Assembly: GCA_035480535.1 (NCBI GenBank)
Contig: DATIHQ010000001.1
Location: 6,561 to 70,560 of the forward strand
Length of the DNA: 64,000 nucleotides
Direction: 5' to 3'
From: DATIHQ01 sp035480535
GTDB taxonomy: Bacteria > Chlamydiota > Chlamydiia > Chlamydiales > SM23-39
Below, in pieces: positions 35,053 to 44,041 of this stretch. The position numbers and the translations under genes are program-made. Every line of letters begins with the position of its first letter. Within the stretch, counting starts at the first letter, position 1. The notes below the pieces were generated by a model that was not told where the DNA came from, searched no databases, and worked only from the letters and a program-made list of their open reading frames with translations.

Positions 35053-35761
35053 ACTCCTCCTTCTCCCCAATGTTTTGGAAGAAACTCTTCCCCACGAGCC
35101 TTTCATTCCTACCAGCGCCGCCGCCGCCATTGCGTCGCTCCACGGCCTCATTGCCGAAAGTGAAAAAACGGCCCGCCGCTACTTGCGCCGCTTTCTCTCC
35201 CATGATGCAATGGCCAAAACACCCCTCCGCACCCTAAATGAGCACACGCCGCCCAAAGATCTCGACGAACTCCTCCAACCTATAGAAAAAGGGGAAACTT
35301 GGGGCCTCATCTCAGATGCGGGGCTTCCCTGTATTGCCGATCCTGGAGCCGAACTTGTAAAGCTCGCCCATGAAAAAAAGATCTCCGTAGAAACATTTGT
35401 CGGCCCCTCCTCCATCTTCATGGCGCTGCAACTCTCTGGATTTTGCGGCCAGCGATTTTGTTTTCACGGCTATTTGCCGCGCGAAATTCCAGAACTGGAA
35501 GCCAAAATAAAAGAACTTGAAAAGCGCTCGAAAAATGAAACGCAAATTTGGATAGAAGCTCCCTATCGCTCGCAAAAAATGCTCGAAACTCTCAAACGAA
35601 TTTTGCAACCTGCGACGCATCTTTGTGTGGCTGTGAATTTAACAACTCCCGCGCAAAAAGTTCTCTCTCAGTCTCTCGCAAAATGGAAAACATTTTCTCT
35701 CTCTTTAGAAAAAGAACCTGCAGTTTTTTTGCTTGACTCCCATTCGCCAATAATCAGATAA
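35042..35761 (+). CDS. Short RsmI-like SAM-dependent methyltransferase
   Basis: 239 residues from the ATG at 35042 (MVGKLLLLPNVLEET), with AGGAG nine bases upstream and an 11-base overlap with holA; longer starts lie inside holA and are unlikely. It is a tetrapyrrole-methylase-fold enzyme with GLISDAGLPCIADPGAELVKLAHEK, VGPSSIFMALQLSGFCGQRF and FHGYLP, the motifs of RsmI, which methylates the ribose of C1402 of 16S rRNA. It lacks the C-terminal domain of full RsmI (about 280 residues), matching the short subfamily also seen in Bacteroidetes, so target specificity is inferred. The holA-methylase pair matches the Chlamydia CT_047/CT_048 region. Confidence 0.85.
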   Translation: MVGKLLLLPNVLEETLPHEPFIPTSAAAAIASLHGLIAESEKTARRYLRRFLSHDAMAKTPLRTLNEHTPPKDLDELLQPIEKGETWGLISDAGLPCIADPGAELVKLAHEKKISVETFVGPSSIFMALQLSGFCGQRFCFHGYLPREIPELEAKIKELEKRSKNETQIWIEAPYRSQKMLETLKRILQPATHLCVAVNLTTPAQKVLSQSLAKWKTFSLSLEKEPAVFLLDSHSPIIR

Positions 35762-35790
35762 GGAGTTTTAAACCAAACTCGGAGATCTGC

Positions 35791-36219
35791 ATGGCTAAAA
35801 GCGCAAAGAAAGTCGCACTAGAATACACAGTATTTCTTGAAGATGGAACGCAGATCGACAGCAATGTGGGTGAAGATCCATTGACATTTGTATTGGGATC
35901 GCACCAAGTTTTTCCTGCGCTTGAAGAGGCCCTCATTGGATTGAAACCAGGCGATACAAAACAAGTATTTCTCAAACCAGAGCAGGCTTACGGCCCCATC
36001 CTACAAGAAGCGTTTAAAGAAGTGGATCTCGAAACAGTGCCAGAGCCATTCAGATATGTCGGCGCGGTTCTCGGCGTGCAAGACCCTGCGGGCGGCGTCT
36101 ATCCCATCCGCGTTCATGCGGTCAGAGATGAGAAAATTGTGCTCGACTTTAACCATCCGCTAGCCGGCAAGGCGCTCCGCTTTCATCTAAAAGTGCTGCA
36201 AATCGACAACGCCGCGTAG
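35791..36219 (+). CDS. FKBP-type peptidyl-prolyl isomerase, SlyD-like
   Basis: 142 residues. FKBP domain split by an insert-in-flap: VALEYTVFLEDGTQIDSN, PLTFVLGSHQVFPALEEALIGLKPGD, then the flap domain (about 70-125, VFLKPEQAYGP to VHAVRDEKIVLDFNHPLAGKAL) and the closing strand RFHLKVLQI. NHPLAGK is the hallmark of SlyD. The metal-binding histidine tail of E. coli SlyD is absent. Cytoplasmic folding helper. GGAG precedes the ATG by 8 bases. Confidence 0.92.
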   Translation: MAKSAKKVALEYTVFLEDGTQIDSNVGEDPLTFVLGSHQVFPALEEALIGLKPGDTKQVFLKPEQAYGPILQEAFKEVDLETVPEPFRYVGAVLGVQDPAGGVYPIRVHAVRDEKIVLDFNHPLAGKALRFHLKVLQIDNAA

Positions 36220-36260
36220 GGGAGATGTTGTAGCCCTCAGCGTAATCAAACAGTCCAATG

Positions 36261-36456
36261 GCCTGAGACGTAATGCGAATATCAGCGCAGAGGCGCGAGA
36301 CGCGCGAAGGGAGATAGCCGCAGAGAACGCAGAGGTGAGGGAAGCCCTCACACTCCCAGGAAATATATTGGGGTGTGGGGCCCCCCCACCTCTCGCCCTC
36401 TGCGATATCTCAGTTCTTCCCTCCGCGCTGATATTCTCATTACGGTTACGATCCAG
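36261..36456. repeat. R1 palindromic element, copy C
   Basis: GACGTAATGCGAATATCAGC at the left mirrors GCTGATATTCTCATTACGGT at the right. Interior nearly the same as copy A (GCGCGAGACGCGCG, GTGAGGGAAGCCCTCAC). Lies between the convergent slyD-like gene and hemW. Confidence 0.85.
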
Positions 36457-36465
36457 GGACTGAGG

Positions 36466-37548
36466 TTAAATGAGTTCGCTGGCGACGGTGTCGTAAAAAA
36501 GCATCCCTTTTTCTGTCAGACGGATATGATTGTGATGCCGGTATAAAAAGCCATCATTGACTAATTTTTCGACAATGTCTCTCGAATCCGCAGGAATATT
36601 TTCCTCCCCAACGCCTTCCTTCACACGCAATTGCACCGCCAATAGCTCTTTGAGATGGGCGGGGTGGGGGAGTCGTTCACGGAAATCGACTGGCGAAGAG
36701 TCTTGTTTGAGAAGACGGATGTAGCGCTGGATGTTGGCGATGTTGCGGAATCGCTCTCCCTCCCAATAACTAAAGGCGGAAGGCCCGAGGCCCAGGAAGG
36801 GGCGGCCTGTCCAATAGCCTAGATTATGGCGCGAGCGCAACCCATTTCGCGCAAAAGCTGAGATCTCATAGCGATGGAGGCCAATTGCATCGAGTTTTTC
36901 TAGCGCCATGTTGAGGAGTTGTAGACTCGTGTCGCTGGGAGGCGTTTTTACCTTTCGTTTGTGAAAGGCTGTGTGCGGCTCGATGGTGAGATTGTATAGG
37001 GAGAGATGTTGAATGGGCAATTCGTGAAGTTGATTGAGGGTGTAGCGCCAGCTTTCTTCCGTCTGATCGGGCAAATCATACATTAGATCGATCGAAATAT
37101 TCTCAAAGCCTGCTTTCTGCGCATGGAAAATCGCCTCTTTTGCCTTTTCCGCCGAATGAATCCGCTCCAATTGCCCCAGCGCCCGGTCGTCCAGCGACTG
37201 GACACCCAAACTCAATCGATTGATCCCCAAAGAGCGAAAGGCGGAAAATAATTCGAAGCTGCTTTCTTCTGGGTTGGCCTCAATGGTGATTTCGCAATCG
37301 GGAGAGAGATTTTGAATTCGCTCGAGAATGGGAGCAATCCCTTCCACTCCAAAAAGAGAGGGAGTGCCCCCGCCAAAGTAAACCGAAACGATGGTTTTTC
37401 CCTCAAGCAGAGGCTTTTGCCTCTCCCACTCTAATTCCAAGCCCTCACTTAAGAGATTCCGAAAGGTCAAGCGATTTGGAATCACATAAAAGTGGCAATA
37501 GGGGCACTTCTTTGTACAGAATGGAATGTGAAAATAGAGGGAAATCAC
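36466..37548 (-). CDS. hemW: Radical-SAM heme chaperone HemW
   Basis: 360 residues, start GTG at 37548 overlapping the upstream stop (GTGA). Radical-SAM cluster C11-x3-C15-x2-C18 in FHIPFCTKKCPYCHF, then VSVYFGGGTPSLF and NRLSLGVQSLDDRAL. The full HemN-specific N-terminal extension is absent, so HemW (heme delivery) is more likely than oxygen-independent coproporphyrinogen oxidase, though chlamydial annotations often say HemN. It follows the CT_053-like gene and is divergent from sucA, as I recall for Chlamydia. Confidence 0.9.
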   Translation of the reverse strand: MISLYFHIPFCTKKCPYCHFYVIPNRLTFRNLLSEGLELEWERQKPLLEGKTIVSVYFGGGTPSLFGVEGIAPILERIQNLSPDCEITIEANPEESSFELFSAFRSLGINRLSLGVQSLDDRALGQLERIHSAEKAKEAIFHAQKAGFENISIDLMYDLPDQTEESWRYTLNQLHELPIQHLSLYNLTIEPHTAFHKRKVKTPPSDTSLQLLNMALEKLDAIGLHRYEISAFARNGLRSRHNLGYWTGRPFLGLGPSAFSYWEGERFRNIANIQRYIRLLKQDSSPVDFRERLPHPAHLKELLAVQLRVKEGVGEENIPADSRDIVEKLVNDGFLYRHHNHIRLTEKGMLFYDTVASELI

Positions 37549-38024
37549 CAGCTATCGGCGTCGGGGTCTTCGAGGATGCCCCGCTTCCAGCGATTGCGGT
37601 CGGAGAAAGGATCTTCATCCTCTTCTTCTTCGACAACAGTGGCTTCATCTTCCGTAGCCGCGCCGCCGCCGCCACCCCCTTCAGTTTCCTCTTCGGTGAT
37701 CGTCTCCATGTCATACGCTTCCGTTTCCATGTCGAGGCCGGCATCGGTCATATTCTCCGCTATGTCCATGTCGGGAAGAGTGTGGGGTTCGGCATAAGCC
37801 TGTCTAGCAGGAGAGCGTTTGGGAGTGACATATTCCTCTAGCTCGCCGCTTTCTTTCATGAAGCGGAGCCGCTCTTTTTCCTCGTCGATCTTTGTTTTCA
37901 GCGAGCGGATTTCTTCCCTATGTTTTTCCACATCCTTTTTGGGGACGAGGCCCAGGTTCATCCACTGCTCTAGATCTTCAAGTTCAGTTTCTAATTTTTT
38001 TAATCGTTCACTTTTAATATTCAT
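37545..38024 (-). CDS. Acidic coiled-coil protein next to hemW and sucA (CT_053-like by position)
   Basis: 159 residues: a coiled coil at about 1-60 (SERLKKLETELEDLEQWMNL, ending KERLRFMKES), a flexible middle, a glycine run (EGGGGGGA) and a highly acidic tail (VVEEEEDEDPFSDRNRW). No membrane segment. Position between hemW and sucA matches a conserved chlamydial hypothetical gene. Function unknown; acidic coiled-coil proteins of this size can be chaperone- or ribosome-associated, but nothing here proves it. Confidence 0.78.
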   Translation of the reverse strand: MNIKSERLKKLETELEDLEQWMNLGLVPKKDVEKHREEIRSLKTKIDEEKERLRFMKESGELEEYVTPKRSPARQAYAEPHTLPDMDIAENMTDAGLDMETEAYDMETITEEETEGGGGGGAATEDEATVVEEEEDEDPFSDRNRWKRGILEDPDADSW

Positions 38025-38403
38025 CGCTCTCTACCCAAATCTCTGTCGGTCTCCTCTTCCTATCTGACTGACCGATATAATGTAAAATAATTTTTTACAC
38101 TCATTCCATTTTGCCAATCAAAAAAAGGTACGGAGACAAGCTTTTACTCGAAAATGCCTTTTTTGCACAACTACAAAAAATCTGAGATCTGAATTATTGC
38201 CCTTTGTGCTATCCAGGGGAATATACTGAGAGTGATTCAAAAATCGGATTATGACAAGGAGGCGCCCTGAATTTGAGCCAGGCGTAGCCGGCGCCGAAGC
38301 AGCTCAACCTGAAAGGTTGGGCGATGCAGGCGGGTCTCAAATTTAGTGGCTGCCCGACGCCGTCAGAATCGATTTTTGAATCACGAGCGGTATAAGGGGT
38401 GGT
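38025..38403. other. 379-base divergent intergenic region before sucA
   Basis: The left 195 bases hold the leader of the minus-strand gene and AT-rich sequence (TATAATGTAAAATAATTTTTT near 38075) likely to carry promoters. The right half is the R2 element copy C (38222-38394). sucA starts nine bases after it and has no strong ribosome site. Confidence 0.6.
38222..38394. repeat. R2 palindromic element, copy C
   Basis: Inverted ends ATACTGAGAGTGATTCAAAA and mirrored TTTTGAATCACGAGCGGTAT. Shares GATTATGACAAGGAGGCGCC and the CTGCCCGACGCCGTCAGAATC block with copy B in the opposite orientation, but has a shorter centre. The first half encodes codons equivalent to the C-terminus of the FliO-like protein (SDYDKEAP and stop) with no gene attached. 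Confidence 0.85.
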
Positions 38404-41073
38404 ATGCCGAAATTTCCCGATCATGCGCAACTGGCCAACATTGGTTTAATCGAAGAGCTGTACCAACGCTATCTGTCTGACCCAGAAAGTGTTGATTTGT
38501 CGTGGAAACACTTTTTCGAGGGGATCGACTTTGGAACTTATTTGGCGAAGAGGGGAGTGGCGGAACCGAAAGGGGATCTGTCAGCGCTGCGGATCGGCCA
38601 TTTAGTGCATGAATATCGGAGATATGGCCATTTGGCGGCCCATTTCAATCCGGTAGAGACGGAGGAGGGAGATGTCCCCGAATTGGAATTGGAGAAGTTG
38701 GGATTTTTTAAGGAGGAATTGGAGGCGGTGTTTCCCACGCTGGGCTTTTGCGGAAAAGGGGAAGCGCCATTGAGGGAGATTATCGAGGCGTTGCGGGGGA
38801 TTTATTGCGGGAGGATTGGATTTGAGTTTCAAGATGAGACGAGTCGGGAAGTGGCAGGATGGATCCAGCAGCACATTGAACCGCAGCTAATCATCCAGCC
38901 CACCATTGAGGAGAAGCACCTGTTGCTGGAATATCTCAATAAATCAGAGGTGCTTGAGACGTTTTTACATATGCGCTATGTGGGACAGACCCGATTTTCG
39001 TTGGAGGGGGGAGAGACGATGATTCCTCTGCTCGCCGAAATCATGACGGAGGGGGGAGGGTTGGGAGTGAATGAATTTGTGATTGGAATGGCCCACCGCG
39101 GAAGATTAAATATCATCGCAAACATTTTGAATAAGCCTTTGCCAAGTATCTTTGAAGAATTTGAAGATGACACAACCCTTTCTTTTGCCGGGAATGACGA
39201 TGTGAAATACCACATGGGATTTAGTGGAGAAATTACGACGCGGAAAGGAAAAAAGATTCCAGTGAGCATCGCCGCCAATCCTTCCCATTTAGAATCGGTG
39301 GATCCTGTTGTTTTAGGCGAGGTCAAAGCAAAGCAAGTGTTTAAGGATCAAGAACAAGTTTGCCCGATTTTGATTCATGGAGATGCATCGCTAGCTGGGC
39401 AAGGAGTGATTTACGAGGCGCTCCAATTGATGAATTTGCCCTCTTATTCTGTAGGAGGAACGCTCCACATCGTCATCAATAACCAAATTGGCTATACGAC
39501 ACTGCCCGAAGAGGGGCGATCAACTCGCTATTGCACCGATATCGCCAAAACATTTAGCTGCCCCGTCTTCCACGTGAATGCAGAAGATCCAGAAAGTTGC
39601 CTTTTTATCGGCAAACTCGCCATGCAAATCCGGCAAAAGTTCAAATGCGATGTGTTCATCGATCTTCTTTGCTACCGCAAATATGGGCACAACGAAGGAG
39701 ATGAACCCTCTTACACTCAGCCGCTTCAATATAAACTCATCCGCTCCAAAAAACCGATCCGCCAAATTTATTACGAACAACTCATCCAGCAGGGGCAATT
39801 AGAACAGAAATTGGCCGAGGCGCTAGAAACGCAGTTTAAAGAAGATCTCAAAAAGGCCCTCTCTCAGGCGCAAGCAAAGAAATCGAAACCCCCAGAAAAA
39901 GGAGTCGAACAACCCCTTTTTGAACCATTTAAAAGCGGAGTAGATGCAGCGACTTTACAATCGGTCGCTGAAATCTTCTGCAAAGTCCCTGAAGGCTTTC
40001 ACCTCCATCCAAAATTGCAAAAATGGCTCCAGGATCGCCTCAATGCGGTGAAATCGGGAAAGGGCATTGACTGGGCGACAGGGGAGTGTCTTGCTTTTGG
40101 ATCGCTTCTCAAGCAAAAAGTGCGGGTGCGCCTTGCAGGGCAAGACTCCAAGCGGGGCACATTTAGCCAGCGCCACATGATCTGGGTCGATACAGAGACA
40201 AGCCAATTCTACTGCCCCCTTTGCCAGATTAAAGAAGGACGTTTCGAGGCGGTGAATTCCCCACTGACCGAATTTGCCGGCCTTGGCTTTGAATATGGCT
40301 ATAGCTGGGGCGATGCAAACGCCCTTGTTTTGTGGGAGGCGCAATATGGAGATTTCGATAATGGGGCGCAGGTAGTGATCGACCAATACATCGCCACCGG
40401 CGAACAAAAATGGAACGCTCCCTCCTCCATTGCGCTTCTTTTGCCGCACGGCTATGAAGGAGCAGGTCCCGAACACTCCTCAGCTCGCCCCGAGCGCTTT
40501 TTGCAATTAGCAGCGAGTAATAACATTCAAGTCGTCAACGCCACAACGCCAGCGCAATACTTCCATCTCCTGCGGCGGCAGGCGCTTCGAAAAATCAAGA
40601 AACCGCTCATTGTTCTCACTCCAAAAAGCCTTTTGCGCGCCCCCGTTTGCACCAGCTCGATCAATGAATTTACTTCGGGACAATTTGAAGAGATTTTAGA
40701 CGATTCAATTTCCCAATGCAAACGGCTTCTTTTTTGTTCCGGGAAAGTCTATTATGATCTAATTGCGGAGCGGGAAAAAAGAAAAATGACAAGTGTGGCC
40801 ATCGTCCGTGTGGAACAGCTCTATCCTTTGCATATAGAAAAACTCAAGAAGACAATCGCCAAGTACAAAGGCTTTACGGAATGTTTTTGGGTGCAAGAAG
40901 AGCCAGAAAACATGGGCGCTTGGAATTTTATAGGGCCCTATTTGCAGGCCTATTTGCCGAAGGGGATTTTGCTCCAGTATGCAGGGCGCGCTGCTAGTCC
41001 GACAACGGCGACGGGCTCCCACATGAAACATAAACAGGAGCAGCAAAGTCTGCTCGATCAAGCTTTGGGCTAG
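38404..41073 (+). CDS. sucA: 2-oxoglutarate dehydrogenase E1 component
   Basis: 889 residues, thiamine-diphosphate-dependent E1 of the 2-oxoglutarate dehydrogenase complex in the TCA cycle. The N-terminal docking helix (LANIGLIEELYQRYLSDPESVDLSWKHFFE region, first 35 residues) is typical. Core motifs: GMAHRGRLNIIANI, HGDASLAGQGVIYEALQLM and NNQIGYTT for ThDP/Mg binding, YRKYGHNEGDEP, and in the second half LLPHGYEGAGPEHSSARPERFLQ. Slightly shorter than the E. coli enzyme (933) and close to the chlamydial length. First gene of sucA-sucB-lpdA. Confidence 0.96.
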   Translation: MPKFPDHAQLANIGLIEELYQRYLSDPESVDLSWKHFFEGIDFGTYLAKRGVAEPKGDLSALRIGHLVHEYRRYGHLAAHFNPVETEEGDVPELELEKLGFFKEELEAVFPTLGFCGKGEAPLREIIEALRGIYCGRIGFEFQDETSREVAGWIQQHIEPQLIIQPTIEEKHLLLEYLNKSEVLETFLHMRYVGQTRFSLEGGETMIPLLAEIMTEGGGLGVNEFVIGMAHRGRLNIIANILNKPLPSIFEEFEDDTTLSFAGNDDVKYHMGFSGEITTRKGKKIPVSIAANPSHLESVDPVVLGEVKAKQVFKDQEQVCPILIHGDASLAGQGVIYEALQLMNLPSYSVGGTLHIVINNQIGYTTLPEEGRSTRYCTDIAKTFSCPVFHVNAEDPESCLFIGKLAMQIRQKFKCDVFIDLLCYRKYGHNEGDEPSYTQPLQYKLIRSKKPIRQIYYEQLIQQGQLEQKLAEALETQFKEDLKKALSQAQAKKSKPPEKGVEQPLFEPFKSGVDAATLQSVAEIFCKVPEGFHLHPKLQKWLQDRLNAVKSGKGIDWATGECLAFGSLLKQKVRVRLAGQDSKRGTFSQRHMIWVDTETSQFYCPLCQIKEGRFEAVNSPLTEFAGLGFEYGYSWGDANALVLWEAQYGDFDNGAQVVIDQYIATGEQKWNAPSSIALLLPHGYEGAGPEHSSARPERFLQLAASNNIQVVNATTPAQYFHLLRRQALRKIKKPLIVLTPKSLLRAPVCTSSINEFTSGQFEEILDDSISQCKRLLFCSGKVYYDLIAEREKRKMTSVAIVRVEQLYPLHIEKLKKTIAKYKGFTECFWVQEEPENMGAWNFIGPYLQAYLPKGILLQYAGRAASPTTATGSHMKHKQEQQSLLDQALG

Positions 41074-41082
41074 GAAAAGAAT

Positions 41083-42171
41083 ATGAAAATCGAGATTAAG
41101 ATTCCCTCTATGGGAGAGTCGGTGGTTGAGGCGACGATCGGATCGATTCTAAAACCATCCGGCTCGGCTGTAAGAGCTGATGAAGAAATCTTGGAGTTGG
41201 AGACCGATAAAGTCAATCAAGTCCTCTACGCGCCCGCTGCGGGAAAACTCGAATTGAAGGTCAAGACGGGCGATGTGGTTAAGGTGGGACAAACAATCGG
41301 CTCCGTCGATACAGAAGGAGCCGGCGCGCCAGCGCCTGCAGCAAAAAAGATGGCTGCTCCAACGCCTCCGCCGCCTGAAAAATCTAAGACAGAAGCGACT
41401 CCCATTCGGCGCAAAACGGATGATTTCTTGGCTGAAATGCCTCGCGAAATGCCCGCACAGCCGCGTACATCCTCACGGGAGACGAGAAAGAAGATGACCA
41501 AATTGCGCAAAGTGATCGCGCAGCGGCTTGTCGAAGTGAAAAACCAAACCGCCATGCTCACCACCTTCAATGAACTCGACATGAGCGCGGTGATGCAGGT
41601 GAGGGAAAAAGAGCAGGAGAATTTCACCAAAAAACATGGAGTCAAACTGGGCTTTATGTCTTTTTTCGTGAAGGCCTGTGTTGCGGCCCTGCAAGAATTT
41701 CCCGATGTGAACGGGCGCATTGAAGGAGATGAGATTGTTTACAACCACTATTGCGATATGAGCGTGGCAGTCAGCACAGAGAAAGGACTTATGGTCCCCG
41801 TCATCCGCAATGCCGATCAACTCTCCTATGCAGAAATTGAAAAACAATTGAAAATTCTCGCAGAAAAAGCGCGGAGTGGCACTATTTCTGTCGATGAACT
41901 GCAGGGCGGCACATTTACCATCACCAATGCCGGTATTTTTGGCTCCCTTTTCTCTACGCCGATCCTCAATCCCCCGCAAAGTGCCATTTTGGGGATGCAT
42001 AACATTGTGAAGCGCCCCGTCGTCGTCAATGATCAAATCGTGATTCGCCCCATGATGTATCTCGCTCTCAGCTATGATCACCGGATTGTCGATGGAAAAG
42101 AAGCCGTTTCCTTTTTAATGCACCTAAAGAAAAACCTCGAAGAACCCGCACGCCTTTTATTGGACTTATGA
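41083..42171 (+). CDS. sucB: Dihydrolipoamide succinyltransferase (E2)
   Basis: 362 residues. Lipoyl domain 1-76 with lipoyl-lysine K43 (ELETDKVNQ), a short proline/alanine linker, and the catalytic acyltransferase domain from about 135, with active-site motif SYDHRIVDG (H333, D337). The peripheral subunit-binding domain that normally sits between them in E2 proteins is not visible: only about 50 mostly linker-like residues are available. This short form is, as far as I recall, also seen in Chlamydia. The gene is 9 bases after sucA and overlaps lpdA by 4. Confidence 0.95.
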   Translation: MKIEIKIPSMGESVVEATIGSILKPSGSAVRADEEILELETDKVNQVLYAPAAGKLELKVKTGDVVKVGQTIGSVDTEGAGAPAPAAKKMAAPTPPPPEKSKTEATPIRRKTDDFLAEMPREMPAQPRTSSRETRKKMTKLRKVIAQRLVEVKNQTAMLTTFNELDMSAVMQVREKEQENFTKKHGVKLGFMSFFVKACVAALQEFPDVNGRIEGDEIVYNHYCDMSVAVSTEKGLMVPVIRNADQLSYAEIEKQLKILAEKARSGTISVDELQGGTFTITNAGIFGSLFSTPILNPPQSAILGMHNIVKRPVVVNDQIVIRPMMYLALSYDHRIVDGKEAVSFLMHLKKNLEEPARLLLDL

Positions 42172-43538
42172 GCGCATACGATGTCGTTGTCATTGGATCG
42201 GGGCCGGGCGGTTATGTGGCGGCCATCCGCGCAGCGCAGCTTGGCCTAAAAGTCGCTTGCATCGAGAAAAGCAAAACACTCGGCGGCACCTGCCTCAATG
42301 TGGGGTGCATCCCTTCCAAGGCGCTGCTTCACTCCTCTGAACTCTATTGGAAAGTCCAAAAAGAGGGGAATCTTCATGGCATTCACACCCAAGCGCTCTC
42401 CTATGATTTTTCCCAAATGATGAGCCGAAAGGAAAAAGTCGTCGCCGGCTTTACCAAAGGCATTGAGGGGCTCTTTAAGAAAAACAAGATCGATTGGATC
42501 CAAGGCCACGGCCGCCTGCAAGATCCTCATCATGTAACTGTCGCCAATCAAATCCTCGAAGCCAAATACATCATCCTCGCCACCGGTTCCGAGCCCATCT
42601 CCCTTCCCTTTCTCCCCTTTGATGAGAAAAAGATCCTCTCCTCGACAGGTGCCCTAGCGCTGTCCCAAGTTCCCAAAAAACTCCTTGTCGTCGGGGCGGG
42701 CATCATTGGCGTGGAACTCGGCTCCGTCTACAGCCGCCTCGGCTCTGAAGTCACCTTCATCGAATTTCTCGATCGCATCTGCCCTACCTTCGACCACTCC
42801 CTCTCGCGCGGCCTTCAAAAAAGTCTTACCACTCAAGGGATGACATTTAACCTCTCCCATAAAGTCATCAAAGCCAATCAAACCACCCTCACCATCGAAG
42901 GCCCCACCAACACAACGCAAATGTCCGCCGATGCCATCCTCGTCGCTGTAGGCCGCCGCCCCTATTCCCACGATCTCAATCTCGAAGCGCTCGGCATCCA
43001 AAAAGATCCCAAAGGCTTTATTCTCATCGACGCCTCTTTCCGCACCCTCCACCCCCACATCTTTGCCATCGGCGATCTCGTCGACGGCCCCATGCTCGCC
43101 CACAAAGCCTCCGAAGAAGGCATCGCCGTCGCTGAATTCATCGCCGGCCATCACCCCACCATCGACTACATCGCCATCCCCAGCGTCGCCTACACCCACC
43201 CCGAAGTTGCCGCCGTCGGCCTCACCGAAGAAGAGGCCAAATCCCGCTCCCTCGCCTATAAAACCGCCCAATTTCCCTTCAAAGCCAACTCCCGCGCTCG
43301 CTGTACAGGCGACGACGAAGGCTTCGTCAAACTCCTCGCCGACGCCAACACCCACCGTCTCCTCGGCGTCCACATCCTCGGACCAAACGCCTCCGAACTC
43401 ATCGCGGAGGCCACTCTCGCCATCCAACTCCGCGCCACCGCGGAGCAACTCGCCGACACCTGCCACGCGCATCCAACTCTATCAGAAGCATTGAAGGAAG
43501 GCGCGATGGGACTGTTTAAGAGCCCCATTCACATATAA
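42168..43538 (+). CDS. lpdA: Dihydrolipoamide dehydrogenase (E3)
   Basis: 456 residues, FAD flavoprotein that reoxidises dihydrolipoyl groups. FAD motif VVIGSGPGGYVAAIRAAQLG, redox disulfide C42/C47 in GGTCLNVGCIPSK, NAD motif VVGAGIIGVELGSVYSRLG, the FAIGDLVDGPMLAHKA region and the C-terminal catalytic His-Glu dyad in CHAHPTLSEA are complete. ATGA overlap with sucB shows a single operon for the whole 2-oxoglutarate dehydrogenase complex. The 3' third is markedly GC-rich with proline- and alanine-coding frames on other strands, which produces spurious long frames there. Confidence 0.96.
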   Translation: MSAYDVVVIGSGPGGYVAAIRAAQLGLKVACIEKSKTLGGTCLNVGCIPSKALLHSSELYWKVQKEGNLHGIHTQALSYDFSQMMSRKEKVVAGFTKGIEGLFKKNKIDWIQGHGRLQDPHHVTVANQILEAKYIILATGSEPISLPFLPFDEKKILSSTGALALSQVPKKLLVVGAGIIGVELGSVYSRLGSEVTFIEFLDRICPTFDHSLSRGLQKSLTTQGMTFNLSHKVIKANQTTLTIEGPTNTTQMSADAILVAVGRRPYSHDLNLEALGIQKDPKGFILIDASFRTLHPHIFAIGDLVDGPMLAHKASEEGIAVAEFIAGHHPTIDYIAIPSVAYTHPEVAAVGLTEEEAKSRSLAYKTAQFPFKANSRARCTGDDEGFVKLLADANTHRLLGVHILGPNASELIAEATLAIQLRATAEQLADTCHAHPTLSEALKEGAMGLFKSPIHI

Positions 43539-43542
43539 AAAG

Positions 43543-43653
43543 AGAAATCTGAAGTCCACCCCAGAGGGAAATCTGAAATCTGAATTATGAAATCTGAAAA
43601 CGTCGGGGCTTCGCCCCCGCACCCCCAGTCGGGTGAAGCCCCCGCTGCCCCCA
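43543..43653. repeat. R3 element, copy C
   Basis: AT-rich arm GAAATCTGAAATCTGAATTA and TGAAATCTGAAAACG, then the GC hairpin GTCGGGGCTTCGCCCCCGC and a second GC stem (GGGTGAAGCCCCCGC). Begins four bases after the lpdA stop and ends at the stop of the convergent four-helix-bundle gene. Opposite orientation to the block at 43999. Confidence 0.8.
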
Positions 43654-43654
43654 T

Positions 43655-44041
43655 TTAGTTGGCTTTTGTTTTCTTAGAGACTGAGGTGAAGATAGCGACT
43701 AATTCTTCGGCTTCTTTATATAGGGAGGATAGGCGGTTTTTGGGGATGAGTTTTGTGTCCATCAGCAGTTCTAACCAATAGAGAGATTCGTCAAGTTCCT
43801 GGAGGGTTAGATCTAGTTTAGCTACAAACTCCGCTTTTGACCGCCCTCTATAAGCCTCTCGTAGGTGGGCTCCAGCAGAAGTGCCGCTTCTAAGCAGCTG
43901 TTTTCCAATCATCCCGGCGGCCATTGTCTTGGGTAAATGGGTATATAAATTAACGACTCTAATAGCAAATTTTTTAGTACGATCCCTTAAATCCCCCTTA
44001 ACGGGGTGCGGGGGCGAAGCCCCGACGTTTTCAGATTTCAT
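43655..44041 (-). CDS. Four-helix-bundle protein (23S rRNA intervening-sequence / S23 family)
   Basis: 128 residues. From about residue 17 the sequence follows the S23/IVS family: DLRDRTKKFAIRVVNLY, IGKQLLRSGTSAGAHLREAY, RGRSKAEFVAKLDLTLQELDE, SLYWLELL. The proteins form pentameric four-helix bundles; relatives include Avd of diversity-generating retroelements. The first 13 residues (MKSENVGASPPHP) are encoded by the R3 repeat, which also provides the start codon. The gene is flanked on both sides by R3 repeats in opposite orientation. It is not inside a 23S rRNA gene and no reverse transcriptase is near. Role unknown; the arrangement suggests a small mobile unit. Confidence 0.85.
   Translation of the reverse strand: MKSENVGASPPHPVKGDLRDRTKKFAIRVVNLYTHLPKTMAAGMIGKQLLRSGTSAGAHLREAYRGRSKAEFVAKLDLTLQELDESLYWLELLMDTKLIPKNRLSSLYKEAEELVAIFTSVSKKTKAN

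Noticed and set aside
42654..43494. A 272-codon minus frame and a 143-codon plus frame inside lpdA
   Set aside because: Shadows of the GC-rich end of lpdA, glycine/glutamate- and serine/proline-biased respectively; lpdA motifs are complete.
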